Notes under the pieces: generated by a model
The model's database searches: none
Told to the model about the DNA's origin: nothing
The model's input: the letters and a program-made list of their open reading frames with translations, nothing else
DNA from: Casuarina equisetifolia
Taxonomy: Eukaryota; Streptophyta; Magnoliopsida; Fagales; Casuarinaceae
Assembly (NCBI GenBank): GCA_028551475.1
Contig: CM052355.1
Location: forward strand, 12,636,129-12,700,128
DNA length: 64,000 bases
Direction: 5' to 3'
Position numbers and translations under genes: made by a program
Part shown: in pieces, positions 22,353 through 35,828 of the stretch
How positions within the stretch are numbered: the first letter of the stretch is position 1
How the letters are laid out: every line of letters begins with the position of its first letter

Positions 22353-24907
22353 ATGCTTGCGGAGTTGTCGGATCTCCTACCTATGCATCGTCAAATCCCA
22401 CTCAGCGTTGTTCGGAGAGCTTGGTTGCTCTTCCCTGCGCTAATCTTTTGTCTTCTTACCGTTCCTTGTGCAGCTGAAGCCAACAGACGAAGTTGTAGGT
22501 GTAGTGCCAACTATGACATTCTAAGAGTGTATGAGTTAAAATTATAGAACAATAAATAATTAAACAAACATACAACAGTAAAATGCACATGTACCTTATC
22601 TGTCCTTTGATTTGGAAGGCGTATGTATACGATGAACCTTTGTTTCAATCAGCCTAGCCCAAAACCCATTTAGACCTGGGCTTAGCCTATTACAACACCA
22701 ATCCAGCCCAACTCCGTTTGATGCTCCAATCTAGTTTTGGTCCAATCTAATTTGATCATAAACTTGACCCAATCTAATCCAAATTCGTTTTGATCCCGTT
22801 CATTTGATTTTTAATCTTATACCTCTCATTTATAGAAAAAGGTTGTGCAACCTTTAGTCACAATTGCCCTTTCTGACGTAACAAAGTTTTATTCTCGTGT
22901 TTTTTATGTAAAGGATTCGCCACCTATCTAATAATTAAAGATGAAATCCTATCCAACTCTCTCTCTTTCTCGTACTTGTATTGTGTTTTTTATACTTTAT
23001 TGTTTTGTTTTTTCTTCCTTCCATATATGGTTAGGATTAGCTCTGATTAGAATGCATGCTTTGTCATGTCCGGGGAAATAAAGACCTATGATGCTGCCAT
23101 TGGCAACATAACTATACTAGCCGGCCGGTTGCGATACGTGGATTTTACTCTTCTATTTACCCAGTCAGGCTTGGGAATAATAATTCCGGTGAAACCTCAA
23201 AGTTCACCATTAACCTTTACCAGGCCTTTCACCTGGGGAATATGGCTGGTGACTGGTGTCATCCTGACGTACACGATGATCATTGTTTGGTTCCTAGACC
23301 GACAAGCCAATCCAGATTTTGGTGGTCCATCGAAGAATCAGATTAGCCGTGCACTTTGGTTCACATTCTCCTCTTCGCTCATAGTAAGTGTCTATAGATA
23401 TCAAGCCAATGACATTCTATTATGCTTTAAAGAAGCTAACTATGGGCAGCAACCAGTCCAATATTGCTTAACGGCAATCTGAAAGTGTTGCACTACGACA
23501 TAAATGATTTTTTGCCTAATATAATTCACCTGCAGTCTCCTTTCAAAATTTCTTCGAATCTGTCTAAGTGAACGCTAGATCCATTCTTTGAACCGTAAAG
23601 AGCAGCTTTAAATTGGCCAACATATCCCAACCTGCGCCAGAAAAACCTGCGGTGGAAAAATAAGTAGTTAAAGAGGGATATCAACACGGCAAAAGGTTAC
23701 CCTAAAAAGCGTGAATTTCGTTTTCTGGAAACAGTACTGGTTAGATGTTGTGAGAATGCTTCTGAATAGAATAAAAATTCCTTTACTTAAGTTGAAAGCA
23801 CTAATAACACATGGTTTCATGTTGCTGGGGAAAGAGTCCACAGCAACTTAACACGATTGGTTGTGGCACTGTGGCTCTTTGTCGTGTTGATCCTAAACTC
23901 GAGCTACACTACAAGTCTGTCGTCAATGCTCACTGTGCAACAACTGCAACCAGACATAGATATTGAGTGGTTGAAGAGGAATAATGTGAAAGTTGGTTGC
24001 AGTTGCAGTGGCAATTCGCACGTACGGAAATATATGGAAATTGTGCTTGAGTTCAAGTCTGAGAATATCGTGAAGGTCCACGCGAGGGAGACTACGCGAG
24101 CGAACTAGAAAGCAACAATGTAGCTGCTGCCATCGAAAAACTTTTCCTCCATAACTACTACAAGGGATACATTGGCGTTCCAAGTTCCATCAGATTCGGA
24201 GGATTTGACTTTGTGGGTAGTAACTGAAACATTGCATAAAACATTGAGAACCTGCATGACATTTCTGAGTCGTTCCCTCTTCTCCACTGCCACTTCCTCG
24301 TACACCCACATCCACAACCAAATCTACCATTAAAATAATTCTTGCAAAAAATAAAGTGCATGACTCCTGGTATAATCATTTTCATGCATTTATGACTATA
24401 AAATTAAACTATGTCTACAAGATAATCCATTAAGCAAAGAAAAATTGTCCCTTTTTTTTTTTTTTTGATTGGCAAAGTGAGATTTTGATTTCAACTTAGA
24501 CAAGGCCTATTGACAATTGTCTTTTTTCCTCTTATCACCCTTGGAAAATATTCTTAGAAAGTAAAAAACTTCATCGAAGCACTAGTAAAAGTAAAAGAAC
24601 TAATGTAATCTTCTTTTTCCTCACTGAGGCCTTCCAAAAAGGCTCGCCATTTGTCAGGGATTTTTCTAAAGCCATTCTACAACTATTACAGAAAGGAGAG
24701 TTAAAGTCGCTGGAAGAATGGTTGACTCCAGATGAGTGTGCAACAAGCATAACTTCCAGCAAACATGAAAGCTTGAGCCTCCGGAGCTTTTGGATGCTTT
24801 ATTTACTATCTTTCAGCACCTCTACAATTTGTCTTCTGCTATCGCTTATCCAGTCACTGATAGATCATTGGCGAAATCAACATACTTACGAAGGAAACTA
24901 CAACTGA
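22353..24907 (+). pseudogene. GLR-2: severely truncated glutamate receptor-like gene
   Basis: An open stretch beginning at ATG 22,353 encodes a signal-peptide-like segment (RRAWLLFPALIFCLLTVPCAA), but no ATD or S1 follows. The next homologous piece, from about 23,075 to 23,383, encodes YDAAIGNITILAGRLRYVDF, M1 (GIWLVTGVILTYTMIIVWFL) and the pore flank. Compared with GLR-1 it lacks 7 nt just before the exon end, replacing FSSLFFAH by FSSSLI. The next exon (23,828-24,212; M3 SSYTTSLSSML) has its acceptor changed from CAG to CTG at 23,825-23,827. A frameshift near 24,075 leads to TAG at 24,106; the correct frame resumes with EGDYASELESNNVAAAIEKL. Its donor has changed from GTGAGT to GTGGGT. The last exon, 24,629-24,907, is intact (AFQKGSPFVRDFSKAI, then M4). 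The sequence is closest to GLR-1, consistent with a tandem duplicate. Confidence 0.9.
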
Positions 24908-25019
24908 GGTTTGGGAAGAAGGTGGCTGGACGAGGAAGATACTTGAATATCAAGAATCCACGAACAGCTTCCACTTTGGCGGACAAAGATGACAGTTTGG
25001 AAGACAACTGTTGAACTGG

Positions 25020-26242
25020 GAAGATATTTCTATACCGAGAACCAAAGAAGCGCTGCTACTTGGGCAGATATATGTGTTCAAATAAGGTATATCATGTTTA
25101 AATGAATGTTGTTCGAGGTGTCAGTTCACGATTACTATTGATGCGTAATGCAGTTTACAATGCACTTATATGCATATTGAGAATATAAGAATGCCTCACT
25201 ATTGATTTGTTTTATCACACACATGTTTGACCAAAGTGGAGATACAAAACCTTGAGATGAAGAAGGGAAAGCATTGCAACTTTTGCGACAGAAAAGTACA
25301 GAATGGGGAGCTGTAGGATGAAAAAAAAAAAAAAGCTGGGAACAACGGGCATCCACACCCTACTACATGCAAACCTTCTGCTGCAAAAGATAGGTTCATG
25401 TTATGCCTTGCCTTTCCATTATATGTTTGTGTTGTATTCTTAAGAGTTTAACGGATCTTATTACAGTTTTTTATGTCGCTGGATTTCTCTGTAATTGATA
25501 GATGTAGAATTTGATAAGTCCCAATAGATTTCTTAACCTTATTTCAATAGAATGAACTTGGGTGTGAATTACTTATAGTTCTAGAGGAAGTTGTCTTATA
25601 GTTCAATGAGTTAATAATAGTATAGCTTGTGATTTTTTCAAAACACATGAATGAAGTTCACATTATAGTCATAATGCAAGAATTATTTGCATTACTCAAT
25701 CTCTTTTTAATACCCATTTGTATATCTAGATGAATGAATTTATGTATTTCAACATTTTTGACTTTATGAGATGGTATTAAAGCCTAGTCTTGCCGCATAT
25801 TTGTTATGCTTTACACTTAAGCTATTTTGAAAACAACTAGTTTTAAATAGATTTAGTATGGATAAACATCATGATCCATTGTACATCTTAAACATGTTTC
25901 AAATGGACCTTTGCACTTGGGAAAGACAAGAAAGTTACTAACATCACTTGCATTGAGTTTTGCTGGACTATCATCTTTTAGTTATTAATAGGTTGCAAGA
26001 TTTGTGACAACTAGTGATGTGGTAAAACTTATGAAACAAAAAAGAAAGGTTATATAGAAGCACAACACGGAATTCATTGAAGTTTGAGTGATTATGCAAG
26101 GAATACCATTCTAAATGAGAGATTGACGTTACGTAGCTTTGTCATTGTCATGTTAGACTGGAAATGCATATTCTTGTACCTGACCAAAGAATCTCAAACA
26201 ATTGATAGAAAATGTTTGCTTATTTACTCAATTGTTTGACAG
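25020..26242. other. Intergenic DNA after GLR-2
   Basis: AT-rich, with a poly-A run near 25,321. The open frames on the - strand near 25,135-25,399 overlap this run and show no recognisable domain. Nothing further seen. Confidence 0.5.
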
Positions 26243-26570
26243 CGAAAACAATGGCTTTGATTATGAGTTCCGAAGCAATGAAACCAGATGTACAACTGCA
26301 CATCTTATACAAAGCAAAGAACCCACAACTTTTGGAGGCACAATAATCGGCTACAGTTATTTCCTTGTTCGTGCAATGTCCAACCCTCAAGGAGAAAAAG
26401 GCCTGTTACTTTGCTCTGTAGGAAACTGCAAACACCCGGACCACGGTTCCCTGCTTAGAAACAAATCCAAACCTCCAACGTTTGATGATAATAAATTTAT
26501 TAGGAGATTGTTGGGTTATTTGAAAGATTATGATTTTCATGCCCAGGATAAATATTCCACATGGTTGTGA
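26243..26570 (+). pseudogene. Unidentified exon-like open segment
   Basis: A 109-codon open segment follows a good acceptor (pyrimidine-rich stretch ending TTTGACAG at 26,242) and ends at TGA. The peptide contains CTTAHLIQSKEPTTFGGT, LLLCSVGNCKHPDHGSLL and a lysine/aspartate-rich end (LKDYDFHAQDKYSTWL). I do not recognise the family. No upstream exon with a start is evident within the preceding kilobase, so it may be the last exon of a lost gene, a transduplicated fragment or chance. It lies between the convergent GLR-2 and GLR-3 genes and shows no GLR motif. Confidence 0.3.
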
Positions 26571-26719
26571 ATATTTATATTTGATTAAAATATTGAATTT
26601 ATAGTCTCATGGATACAATTATTGGAATGGGTTCATGTGATTATTTAAATGGACGTTATACTTTAACGAGTTTATTATTTGATGGTCCAAATTTAGCAAG
26701 CCTAAAATCGGATTGAATT

Positions 26720-27045
26720 TAAAAATAAAATAAAATAAAATAAAATAAAAAGAAATCAGCCCATTCAAAAGAGATGGCCCGTGCTCCATGAAGTCCACAA
26801 TGCAAAATAAAGGCCTAGCATGTGATGAGTCGAGATGTCTAGCAGAGCCCAAGCAAGAAGGAGAGCTAAGCCCGTGTGCGTGTTTAATAAAAATAAGTTA
26901 GACGATGTTGTGCTTGTTAGGCAAACAAAAAGAAGAAAAAGAAGAAAAAGAGGAAAAAGAAGAAAAGAAGAGTAGCCACGCACAAAGAGAAATAGAGAGA
27001 AGAAAGAGAAGAAGAGGGGCAACGAAGAGAGAAAGAAAAAAGGAG
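26720..27045. repeat. AAAAT microsatellite and purine-rich tract
   Basis: About six AAAAT units lie at 26,720-26,751. At 26,925-27,045 the + strand is almost entirely A and G (GAAGAAAAAGA repeats). The serine/phenylalanine-rich frames on the other strand are products of this composition, not genes. Confidence 0.8.
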
Positions 27046-28052
27046 ATGCTGGCACGGATGATTTCGACAACTTTGCCAAGTTGACCGTTTTGTTCTAAGC
27101 TCCAATCAATTGATTTCGAGATGAGCGGCAACTGACCGTTCTGCCATTGAAACGTTCGACCAAGCTATGACTTTGATCTAGCACTAATGTCCTGCTCTTG
27201 TTGCTGTAAAATTTTATTCACAGTAGTGATTGTATAAAACCTTGGGTTAGATTGTTCTCTTCATTTGAGAGATTTTCTTAGGATAGGTCTCCAATGTGCT
27301 TAATCTCATTTTATATTGTTTAAGGACAATATTATGCTTAACATGTTTCTGTTGTAGTAGGTAATCTGTAAGTTTGCTAAGATTTGTACCATTTGATAGG
27401 TTATCAAATGAGATGGGTTGAACATTTTGTCCAATCATTTAAAACATAGTGAAATCCTTTGAAGGGGAGGTCAATGGGTTGGAAGTGTGTTTCCAATCAG
27501 TTAAAAACATTGTATGCAATCTCTACTTTTAACTCTTTGTTTGATGTTGTGAATAATTTGATTGCACATATTTGCTTAAGTAATTATATCTTGAGCTTCA
27601 ATAGGCATTTGTTAAAAAGAAAAAAATAAAACTTTTAGTTGTTATTTTGACTAACCTTAATAAATTGGTGTGTGAATTAATCAAGCAAGTTTGACTTTTC
27701 CATTAAGCTGTCACGAAGGCATTGTGGAGGTGCTTGAAACTTCATATAGTTTTGTGCTTGACAAGGATAACGTGTTTTAGGTTCATGTTTTATATTTATA
27801 CCTAAGTACATGTTTTTTGAAATACTTGGATTTGTCCCAAGTGTTTACTGTGGTATATTATAGTGTATTGATTATACTTATGTATTCTATCATAAAATAA
27901 ACAGTTGTATCATATTTGTCATAAAACACACTGCACACTGCACAATATAATCAAAGGTAAATCATAGTTAGTGGCAAATGGAACCTAGGAAATTAAATAG
28001 AATAACTAGAAAACCTAATTAAACAACTCCCCCTAAAAAAAACATTCAAAAC
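27046..28052. other. Intergenic DNA 3' of GLR-3
   Basis: AT-rich and non-coding. It should contain the GLR-3 polyadenylation region on the - strand; AATAAA-like words occur but none can be chosen with confidence. Confidence 0.5.
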
Positions 28053-31000
28053 CTATGAATGGCTATCATGATCTATTCTTGGGGCTTCTAATCCTTCTTG
28101 AATTGAGTCGCCAATTTGCTCAATAATAGGTGCTGGTTGTGACACTTGACTATTTGGACCTAGGTCAACAAATTCTATAGAAGGTGTTCCTAGATCTCTA
28201 GGGACAACAAAACAAGATTCTGGGCAGATTGAATAGCTTGATAAAGTTGGTGGGCAATTTTTGTTTGGTGATGATTCTATACCATGAACATTATCAATGC
28301 CACTTTGGTCCTGAATTCCTCTGTTTTTGAAAGTATGGGAGCTAAGGTCTTTCTTGTCAAAGATTCTAAGTGCATGATGAATTCGTTGCCATAGTGAGCC
28401 TTTTGAATCAAAATGTATCAAGATTTGGCATCTCTCCTTGTAAAGGAACATAGAAATAGAGACAACCAAGGCTATGGTGGAAGTAACACCAACAATGAGG
28501 AATAGACCCCAAAAGCTAGCAAGGCTAAGACTATCTGAAGAAACTTGGGGAATGGAGCTTGGATAACTAGCTACATTCCCAAACCATCTCTTTTCAATCT
28601 CTTTCATTTTCTCTCCTTCAGTCACTTCTAAGATTGCCCTTGAAACATCACTAACAAGACAAGAACCTCTTGGGAAGACCTATAAGTCATAATAGTCAAA
28701 ACCAAATCAACAAGGGAAGACATAAGTATATAAAGATTTATACTATAAGAAACAAGAAAGCTTACAAAGCCAAAGCCATCAGTTTTGAATATGGATTCAA
28801 CCATTTGATACTGTGAATTATACTTTGCCAATAAGAGCTTCATGTGAAGGGTTTCATCAAATGCAGCAGATATACCACCATTTGAGCTTCCTTTGGACAA
28901 AAGTTCATGACATTCTTCTACAGAATCATATGACTTTAGATTTTGCAACTTCATTCCAATTAAAATTTGGCGAACAAAACTACCTTTTTGGTATCCTACA
29001 CATTCCCCATTAGTAACAAACTGGTTGACATCTGTAAAAGTTGGTTGTAACTTTTGCACTGTTAAAAGAGACGTCAAGCTTGCAGTATAGCTTTGTGTGA
29101 GTATAAGCACCACAAAAGCCCATATGATCACCACAAATCTAGAAAAATTACTTGATATTGACTCCCCTACAATTTACATTTAAAAGGTTTTAAGAAAGAA
29201 CATAATTGCATTGATATTATACAAGAAAACCAATTCAACAATAAGGTTATCAACATTGATCAATTACAACAATTAATAGAAATAGCATACTTCAACATGT
29301 TTTAGATAGTTGATCTAACTCCACAGAAAACTAGGCAGTTTCTTAAAGGTGAGAAAACAAAATTCCAAACAAAAGACTTTATATCACAAAACAAACCATC
29401 AAAAAGCAAAAAACTTAACCATCCATGACCATCATAGTCAATTCCAAAACTAAACCCATAAGTGTAAATCTAACAAGTTCAAGCGTACGTAAAAGCGACA
29501 ACTAGCAAACAAATCATTGAAGAGCTTAATTAAAAAATCAAAATAGTCATAAGATAGTAGTTGAAGCTTTTGAATGATGAGGTCATTAGTTGTAATGAGC
29601 TCTATCATTGTCAATGCTTTTGATAGAATTCCTTTTAGAGGGCTTCTTACCTATTTGGTAACAGCAAAATTATTTTCTATAAGGTATTTTATTTCAAAAA
29701 TTTTTTAAAAAATGTTGAAACTTTGGAAAATTCAAGAAATCATGAAATGTATTCAAGATGTTTTCTAACTTAGTAGCTTTTAATTGGATTTATTGTACGA
29801 TATTAAGTATTCAAAGTAGTTATAGAATTAAAATATCATTTATTAACCTAACATGGTCTTGAAATTAAATTTATGATAGACTAAACGAAGCCAACATGTC
29901 TAAATTTTGAATTATGCTATAATCTAACAAGGGAAAATCTGTAAAATGAATTTGCACATAACTCGGAAGGAAAATTAATCATGTTATTCATTTTGATTAA
30001 GACTAATTATTATGCCACTCATCATATGAGTACATTTACATCTATGCTCTAGGATAAATGAACCAAAAGAATCAAGACAAAGTGTTATGACGAGGATTAG
30101 GCCCCTTCTATTATTTAGGCCCTAGAAAAAAAATTGAATGGCAAAAATTATCCTAAAGAAAACCTAATAGGTGGTCATACTACTACAATATATGAATACA
30201 AAGGGTGTTTAAATTGTCCATGAAAACCCAAGAGAAAAAAGAAGGTGGCCATAACCACCTCAAAGACAAGATAATGGGTGGCCAAATTGTCGTCTCAAAG
30301 TAAACAATCACTACATGCATTACAGGAAAAGAGATATAGGAGACTCACAATCTAACCACAGTCTACCTATGTTGACTATGACCTATAAGGGTCTCAGGTC
30401 ATAAAGGCTCCATAAAAAAGATAATGGATAATTACGAACTATCCAAGGGCCTTTACCTATGCTAGAGATGACTAGACTATCTGTCTCTAGTCATAGAGGC
30501 TTCATAAAATATAGAAGGTGTCCATGCCCCCAAAAAGAGTGAAGGGACAACCCATGTTTCCTCCCTTTCCCAGGTTGGTCATTCCATGGTCTTGGAGATT
30601 GATTTGTTACAATATGATTTTTCGTTGCAAAATAATTGATAATATTCCTAAAAAATCAATCACATGAGGACCCCCATATAATTTAACAAACAATTATCAA
30701 CAAAGGAGGTGACTTAAAGGAGTTGATTGCCACTTTTCATTTTCTTTCATTTTTAATACTCACACAACCTAAGACCATGATATTCTAGGTCGCCTTAGTC
30801 TACCATTGGACCAAGGTGTCTTGATGTGACTATCACCTTGCTAAGTTTAATAAATCTAATTTCAAAAATGCTTTCAAACTAGTAAGCAAGTTTTATATGT
30901 ATAAGAAAATAAGATATCTAAAGTAAAACTTAAACAAAAAAATAACTTTCTAATTCTTGAGTTAACTTTTGAATTAAATTTTTAAAACTTCTAACATAGC

Positions 31001-34000
31001 ATTAGAATCTAAGTTGATTTTGCTTTGTTCTATGCAAACTTGAGCCTTAATGTACAAGATAATGTGTGAATGACAAGAGTCCCACACTAAAAAATAACAT
31101 CATTAAGGTAAAACTTAAATTTAAAAAATTTAAAAAATTTAAAAAAAGAAAAAAAGAAAAAAGAAGATTCTCTAGCCTTTGAGCCAATTTTTAACCTAGG
31201 CCTTTTGATTAATACAAAAGAATCAAAATTCTATACATTCTATTTCTACAAAAGAAGTTTTTAGAGCTAACTTAGTCCTACAAACTCTTGAAGGAAGTAT
31301 ATGTACATAAAGAAATAAGAGATCTTTCAATGAAATTCAACTAAGAGGGAAGGAGAAGAAGGAATAAAGGCTAAGTTTGATTATCATTTGAACAATATTA
31401 GATTTGAAGTTAATGGTTAATCAAAGGAATTCTTTAGTGGAATTCTGTTTATGATCTTTTTAATCCAATGTTTTTTTTTTTTTTGTAAAAATGTAACTTT
31501 GTATTAATAAAAAGTAGTGTACAAAAATATAAAGGCATATCTCAAGATTTCTCTATAAGGCTTTTATATTTTGAAACAAAGAAACTCTTCCTTATACAAT
31601 TTTTCTTATTTTAGCCAATATGATTAAAATGTGAACTATTAAATTGTATTAAAAATATTTTATTTATGATTGTAGTCAATTTCCATATCAAGTTAATCCG
31701 AATAATTTCAAAATAACAATTTGGCTCACCCAACTCTTTACCATTATGTAAGAAAAAGTAAAGTATGATGAAAGGAAACTTACGATGTGCAAAAACCATT
31801 GTCGAGAAGGCATACCATAAGCTTGTCCCAATCTGGTGCCAGGGAGGCCCACGAAAATCATCATTTATTCGGTGTTCCAAAAGCCATACGACAAAGCCTA
31901 CGAAGACAAAGAAACATCCACTTGTCATCCAAAGTTCCCATGTTAAAGGCTTCAAGAACACCCATGCATTTTCCCTTCTATCAACCACTGGCACCACCAT
32001 TGAGACTCCAGATTCCGCATAGGGCAATGTGAAGTCCACAAAGTTAGACCTATTCGCTATGATCGTTACATCTCCTACCACGGCGTCAAATTTCTGTCAA
32101 CAAGGTCATATAAAAAAGTATAAGATTTTTGATAAGTTGTTCGAGAGCATAATCAAGCTCTAACGTTTTTTTTTTTTTTCTTGTTTCTAGATGGTATATT
32201 AGTTTTTAAAAGTGGCAGAAAATTTTTACTGACCTGAAGAAATACTTGGTAGACCAATTCGTTATAAGTACCACCCGATGTACCGTCAGGCTTTGTGAAG
32301 GGAATGAACTCGTAGCTAATAGGGTATGACAATGTTTCCATTACAGCAGTGAAGACGTCGATGCAGTACCCTGTGACATTTGTTGTCTTAGTGACGTTAA
32401 CAAATTCACGAAAGCCATTCTTCACTGGAACACCTATTCGTAGTTTCGTCCCATTTGTTGCAATCCTTGAACCTTTTGGGACAGAACTAGAGTCACCGGG
32501 CCATATAATGGGTCCTAGGTTTTTCTTGGAAGTGGAATATGTGCTTGTGTTCTTTGAATTCAATTCCCTAACGAGTCCAATTTCTGAAGTCCAAAATGCG
32601 ACCACTCTTTCTCCACTACCATTCACATTAATTATCTCAAAACTTGTTGATTGTACTTGCCCGTTAACAAGACTGAACTCTCCAGCAAGGCCTGTAAATC
32701 TAGTACCTAATAATGCTTCTCGAAGTCTAGGACCATTTAAAGATACCCCAATATTATCAAGATCAGTTAAGCTGCTTGAAGCATTTTTCTCTTCAAAGCC
32801 AAGATTTTTGGTCCTAGCTTCCTCAACTGCCCTAGCCAATGCCAAAGTAGCATCATAAGCCCGTAAACCGACAACATCCAATTTGGCATCGATGAAGTTT
32901 GGGTTATCTTGTCGGAATTTCCTTTTCCATCGAGCTGTAAAATCTTTGAGTGCTTTTGTCTTTGGCACATAAGTCTTTATACCTAATACCCCCTGTAATG
33001 AGTCCATAATGGAAGGATCTAACGAACCCAATGAATTCGCTAGTCCACTAGTAATGATCCAAACATAACCTTCACTCATCATTCCAAGCTCTTTCGCCTT
33101 GGCGAAAAGCCGAGAACCAAGATTGCGTGGCATTTGCACAATGAAGACTCTTGTTTGCAGTGTCATTAACTTGTAAAGTTCTTGACCAAGTTGGTCATTT
33201 GTGGCCGATGGAGGAATGACACTCCGATAAGGAACACTAGCATCAACCTCATGTAAGGCATCGAATAAGAAAGGAATCATACCTTGTCCGTAACTATTGT
33301 CTATATAGATTGGCACGACTTCCCTCCATCCAAAGGCTTGAATAATCGCACTTACAGCTTTCACCTCGGATGAGTCATTCCGCGCAACTTGATAAAAGTA
33401 CGGACTTTCAAGTGAAGTAAGGGAAGGGCATGTTGCTGAAAATGATATAATGGGCACCTGCGCTTTCTTCCCTAAGTTGATGACAAAGCTTGCTTGCATC
33501 GAGCTTTGTGGCCCAATTATGGCTTCCGTTCTTGCATTCCTTATCAGATCGAGAGCTGTGTTTCGAAAAGAAAGAGAAATCTGATCAAATGACTAATCAA
33601 ATTCAAAATGGTCATCATGCCTTTACAAGTCATGATAACAATCCCTGAATATGATTAAAATCAAGCTATTATTTTCTCTTCAGCATAATAATCCGTTAAT
33701 TTCGATTCCATAACAAAAAAATGAATACATTTTTACATCCATTCCCCATAAGCTCAACACAAATTATCTTAGGTAGGTTATTTTTCTGAAAATTATTAAA
33801 AGAAACAATTTTTTTTTTGGTAATTGTTTCGAAAAAAGTTGAGATAAAAGTGATTGTATCTACCAAAAAAAATTCAATTAAAAATAAACTACCTATTGAA
33901 CCTAAATCCCAAAAAATCTTAGAATTAATTTATAATAAAATTTGTTGTCTAGGAAGACAACCAACAAGACCAAATCTTGTTTACGAACAATGATATATGC

Positions 34001-35717
34001 ACTTTTAACACATCCGTAATCATAACCCTCATTTGGTGAAACTTTTGTGACGTACACCAATAGTTGACCTTGAAAATTCCTATAAATTTTCTGAGTATGG
34101 TTTTCCTCCGTAGCTTTATGTAACAAAACTACTAGGTGAAATAAACACTACCTATATCTAATTTGAGTTCATTTGTGGTATCCCTAAATTGATGGCTTAA
34201 ATCATATGATTGAGGTTCATATCTGAAGAAGGGTACTAGTTTTGTCAAATTTTTTGATATTGTCATTAATGTTGATTTTTTTCTGTTAAACTAGTTCAAA
34301 GTGACCCAAAAAAAAAGGAACGGGGATCTTTTCAAAATGAAAATGTTAATTTGGTCAGATTGAGCCCATTTAATCGGAATTAGGAATTCTACTTATGCAA
34401 TTAATGTTTCAACTTTCTCATATCATGAGCGAAACTAAATAATGCACGACCTGTTCTATGGCTTTTAAATTTTTTTTATTTGGGAGTTCATTTAAGAGTT
34501 GAGCAGTTAAATTATAATTTTCTAATCTTAATTTGTGTCCACAAGATTTGGCTGGTATCATACTGTTGGAGTGATATTTATGGTAACATTGAAGGTTCTA
34601 GTTGTTTTTTTTGAAAAATAAAGAACTTAGCTCAAGGCATGTAAGTGAAGCACTTCATTTATTATGAAACTAATTTTTAAAGGGTGAAAGGAATGGTCAA
34701 ACTAATTTAGTGACTTTCATAAGAATCTAGTTGAGTTCATCTAAATCACTAAATTAAAGAATTTAAGATGATTACCAATTGGATAATCTAAATATTAAAA
34801 AAATCAAAAATCATGTTATTACAAAATAAGTTCTATTAACTATTATCTGGGCATCTTTCGCTCAAATTAAATTATTTCCACTCAATATTTTTAATATTTA
34901 CTTTACCTCATTTTTGAAAGTTGCTTGCATAATTTGGTCTTATCTTATTGTGCTACATATCACCACACAACAAAATTTAAATTATATATGATCTAAGAAG
35001 AATTTGATTGACATACAAAAGTACGTTTCGATATAGAATTAGAATTTTTTTTGTCTAGTAAGCAAATGCAATACTATTCAGACTCCTGTTTTATGGTGTT
35101 AGGAACTTCGACTACCATACTTTGGTTAAGGATTCGACACCCCTCACACCCTCCCTAGGTGTGTGTTATTTTCAAAAAAAAATTACCATACTTTAACTAG
35201 TTTCTATGGTGGCATAAAATGCTTTAAGCTTCTTTCCTTCAAAGAATACTATGGAATCACAAAACAATTAAATCTTTTATGATACCATTCTGTTTTCTGG
35301 TGGTAAACTTTTAACAATGCAAACAACACTTGCACTTGCTTCATCTATTAATTCATTGTTACAAAATGAAAGCAAGAAGATATTAGAGAAAGCAAATAAA
35401 AAAATGAAGCTATCTACTATAGAAAAAAGGCGAATAAAAGAGAAAGAAGAACCTGCTGCAGCTGCTCCAACGATGTCCCTTTTGGAATCCCTGGTGTAAA
35501 GAATTAACCTTGTTTTATAGTAATCATGAAAGGCATAGAAATCTGAAAGAGCCATGCTGATGCAACTCAATCCCATCTTCCCATTCAGCGTATCTAAGTT
35601 CAGAATGACACCCACATTAACAGGGATTGTTGTGTTTTTTGCCTCTACCAAAAGGATCCATTCCGAAAAAGTAATAAAGAGGAAAAGAGAAAGACTAAAT
35701 CTGGCAGTGATCTTCAT
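28053..35717 (-). CDS. Glutamate receptor-like ion channel (GLR-3 here), complete, 974 aa
   Basis: Ligand-gated cation channel of the plant GLR family, expected in the plasma membrane or endomembranes and involved in amino-acid-triggered calcium entry. Exons: 35717-35453, 33555-32234, 32093-31784, 29166-28766, 28679-28053; all GT-AG, 2,925 nt, open throughout. Signal peptide at residues 1-26 (hydrophobic LSLFLFITFSEWILLVEA). The amino-terminal LIVBP-like domain spans about 30-430 (IIGPQSSMQASFV, QVPIISFSAT). WPGD is near 440 and ligand-binding S1 follows from about 459 (KLRIGVPVKNGFREFVNV). M1 is about 582-601, the pore region 615-632 and M3 643-664 with SYTASL. S2 follows, then M4 at about 821-845 and a cytosolic tail of roughly 125 residues. 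Family length is usually 850-1,000. The ATD motifs look closest to clade II (Arabidopsis GLR2.x), which is inference from memory. The 3' end converges on pseudogene GLR-2. Intron 1 (1.9 kb) and intron 3 (2.6 kb) are long. Confidence 0.93.
29167..31783 (-). other. GLR-3 intron 3 (2.6 kb)
   Basis: Bounded by donor GTAAGT after CATC (31,783) and acceptor TTGTAG before GGGAGTC (29,167). AT-rich, with an A-rich low-complexity run at about 31,108-31,165. I see no transposase, LTR or gene inside. Confidence 0.8.
33556..35452 (-). other. GLR-3 intron 1 (1.9 kb)
   Basis: Donor GTTCTT after GCAGCAG (35,452) and acceptor ACACAG at 33,556. The donor is non-consensus after GT, but the join restores AALDLIRNA, as the family requires. 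The interior is AT-rich with no recognised feature. Confidence 0.8.
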
Positions 35718-35765
35718 GATTATGGATGTCTTGAAAGCTTTTGTGGTCTCAAGTCACAACAGCTC

Positions 35766-35774
35766 TTATTTATA
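35766..35774 (-). promoter_or_regulatory. TATA box of GLR-3
   Basis: On the - strand this reads TATAAATAA, about 50 bp upstream of the GLR-3 ATG. With usual plant TATA-to-start spacing, transcription would begin near 35,740 and leave a 5' leader of only 20-25 nt. Unique sequence upstream ends at about 35,829, where satellite repeat begins, so the gene-specific promoter is very short. Confidence 0.5.
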
Positions 35775-35828
35775 GGATGAGTGTGATAGTATTAAGAGAG
35801 AAAGGACTTGGAAAGTAAGAATGTTTAT

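Noticed and set aside
26765..27131. Serine/phenylalanine/leucine-rich - strand frames
   Set aside because: Caused by the purine-rich low-complexity tract at 26,925-27,045.
32153..33499. 448-codon frame taken as a complete protein
   Set aside because: It is exon 2 of GLR-3 read into intron 2; the donor at 32,233 after CTTCAG joins in frame to KFDAVVGD.
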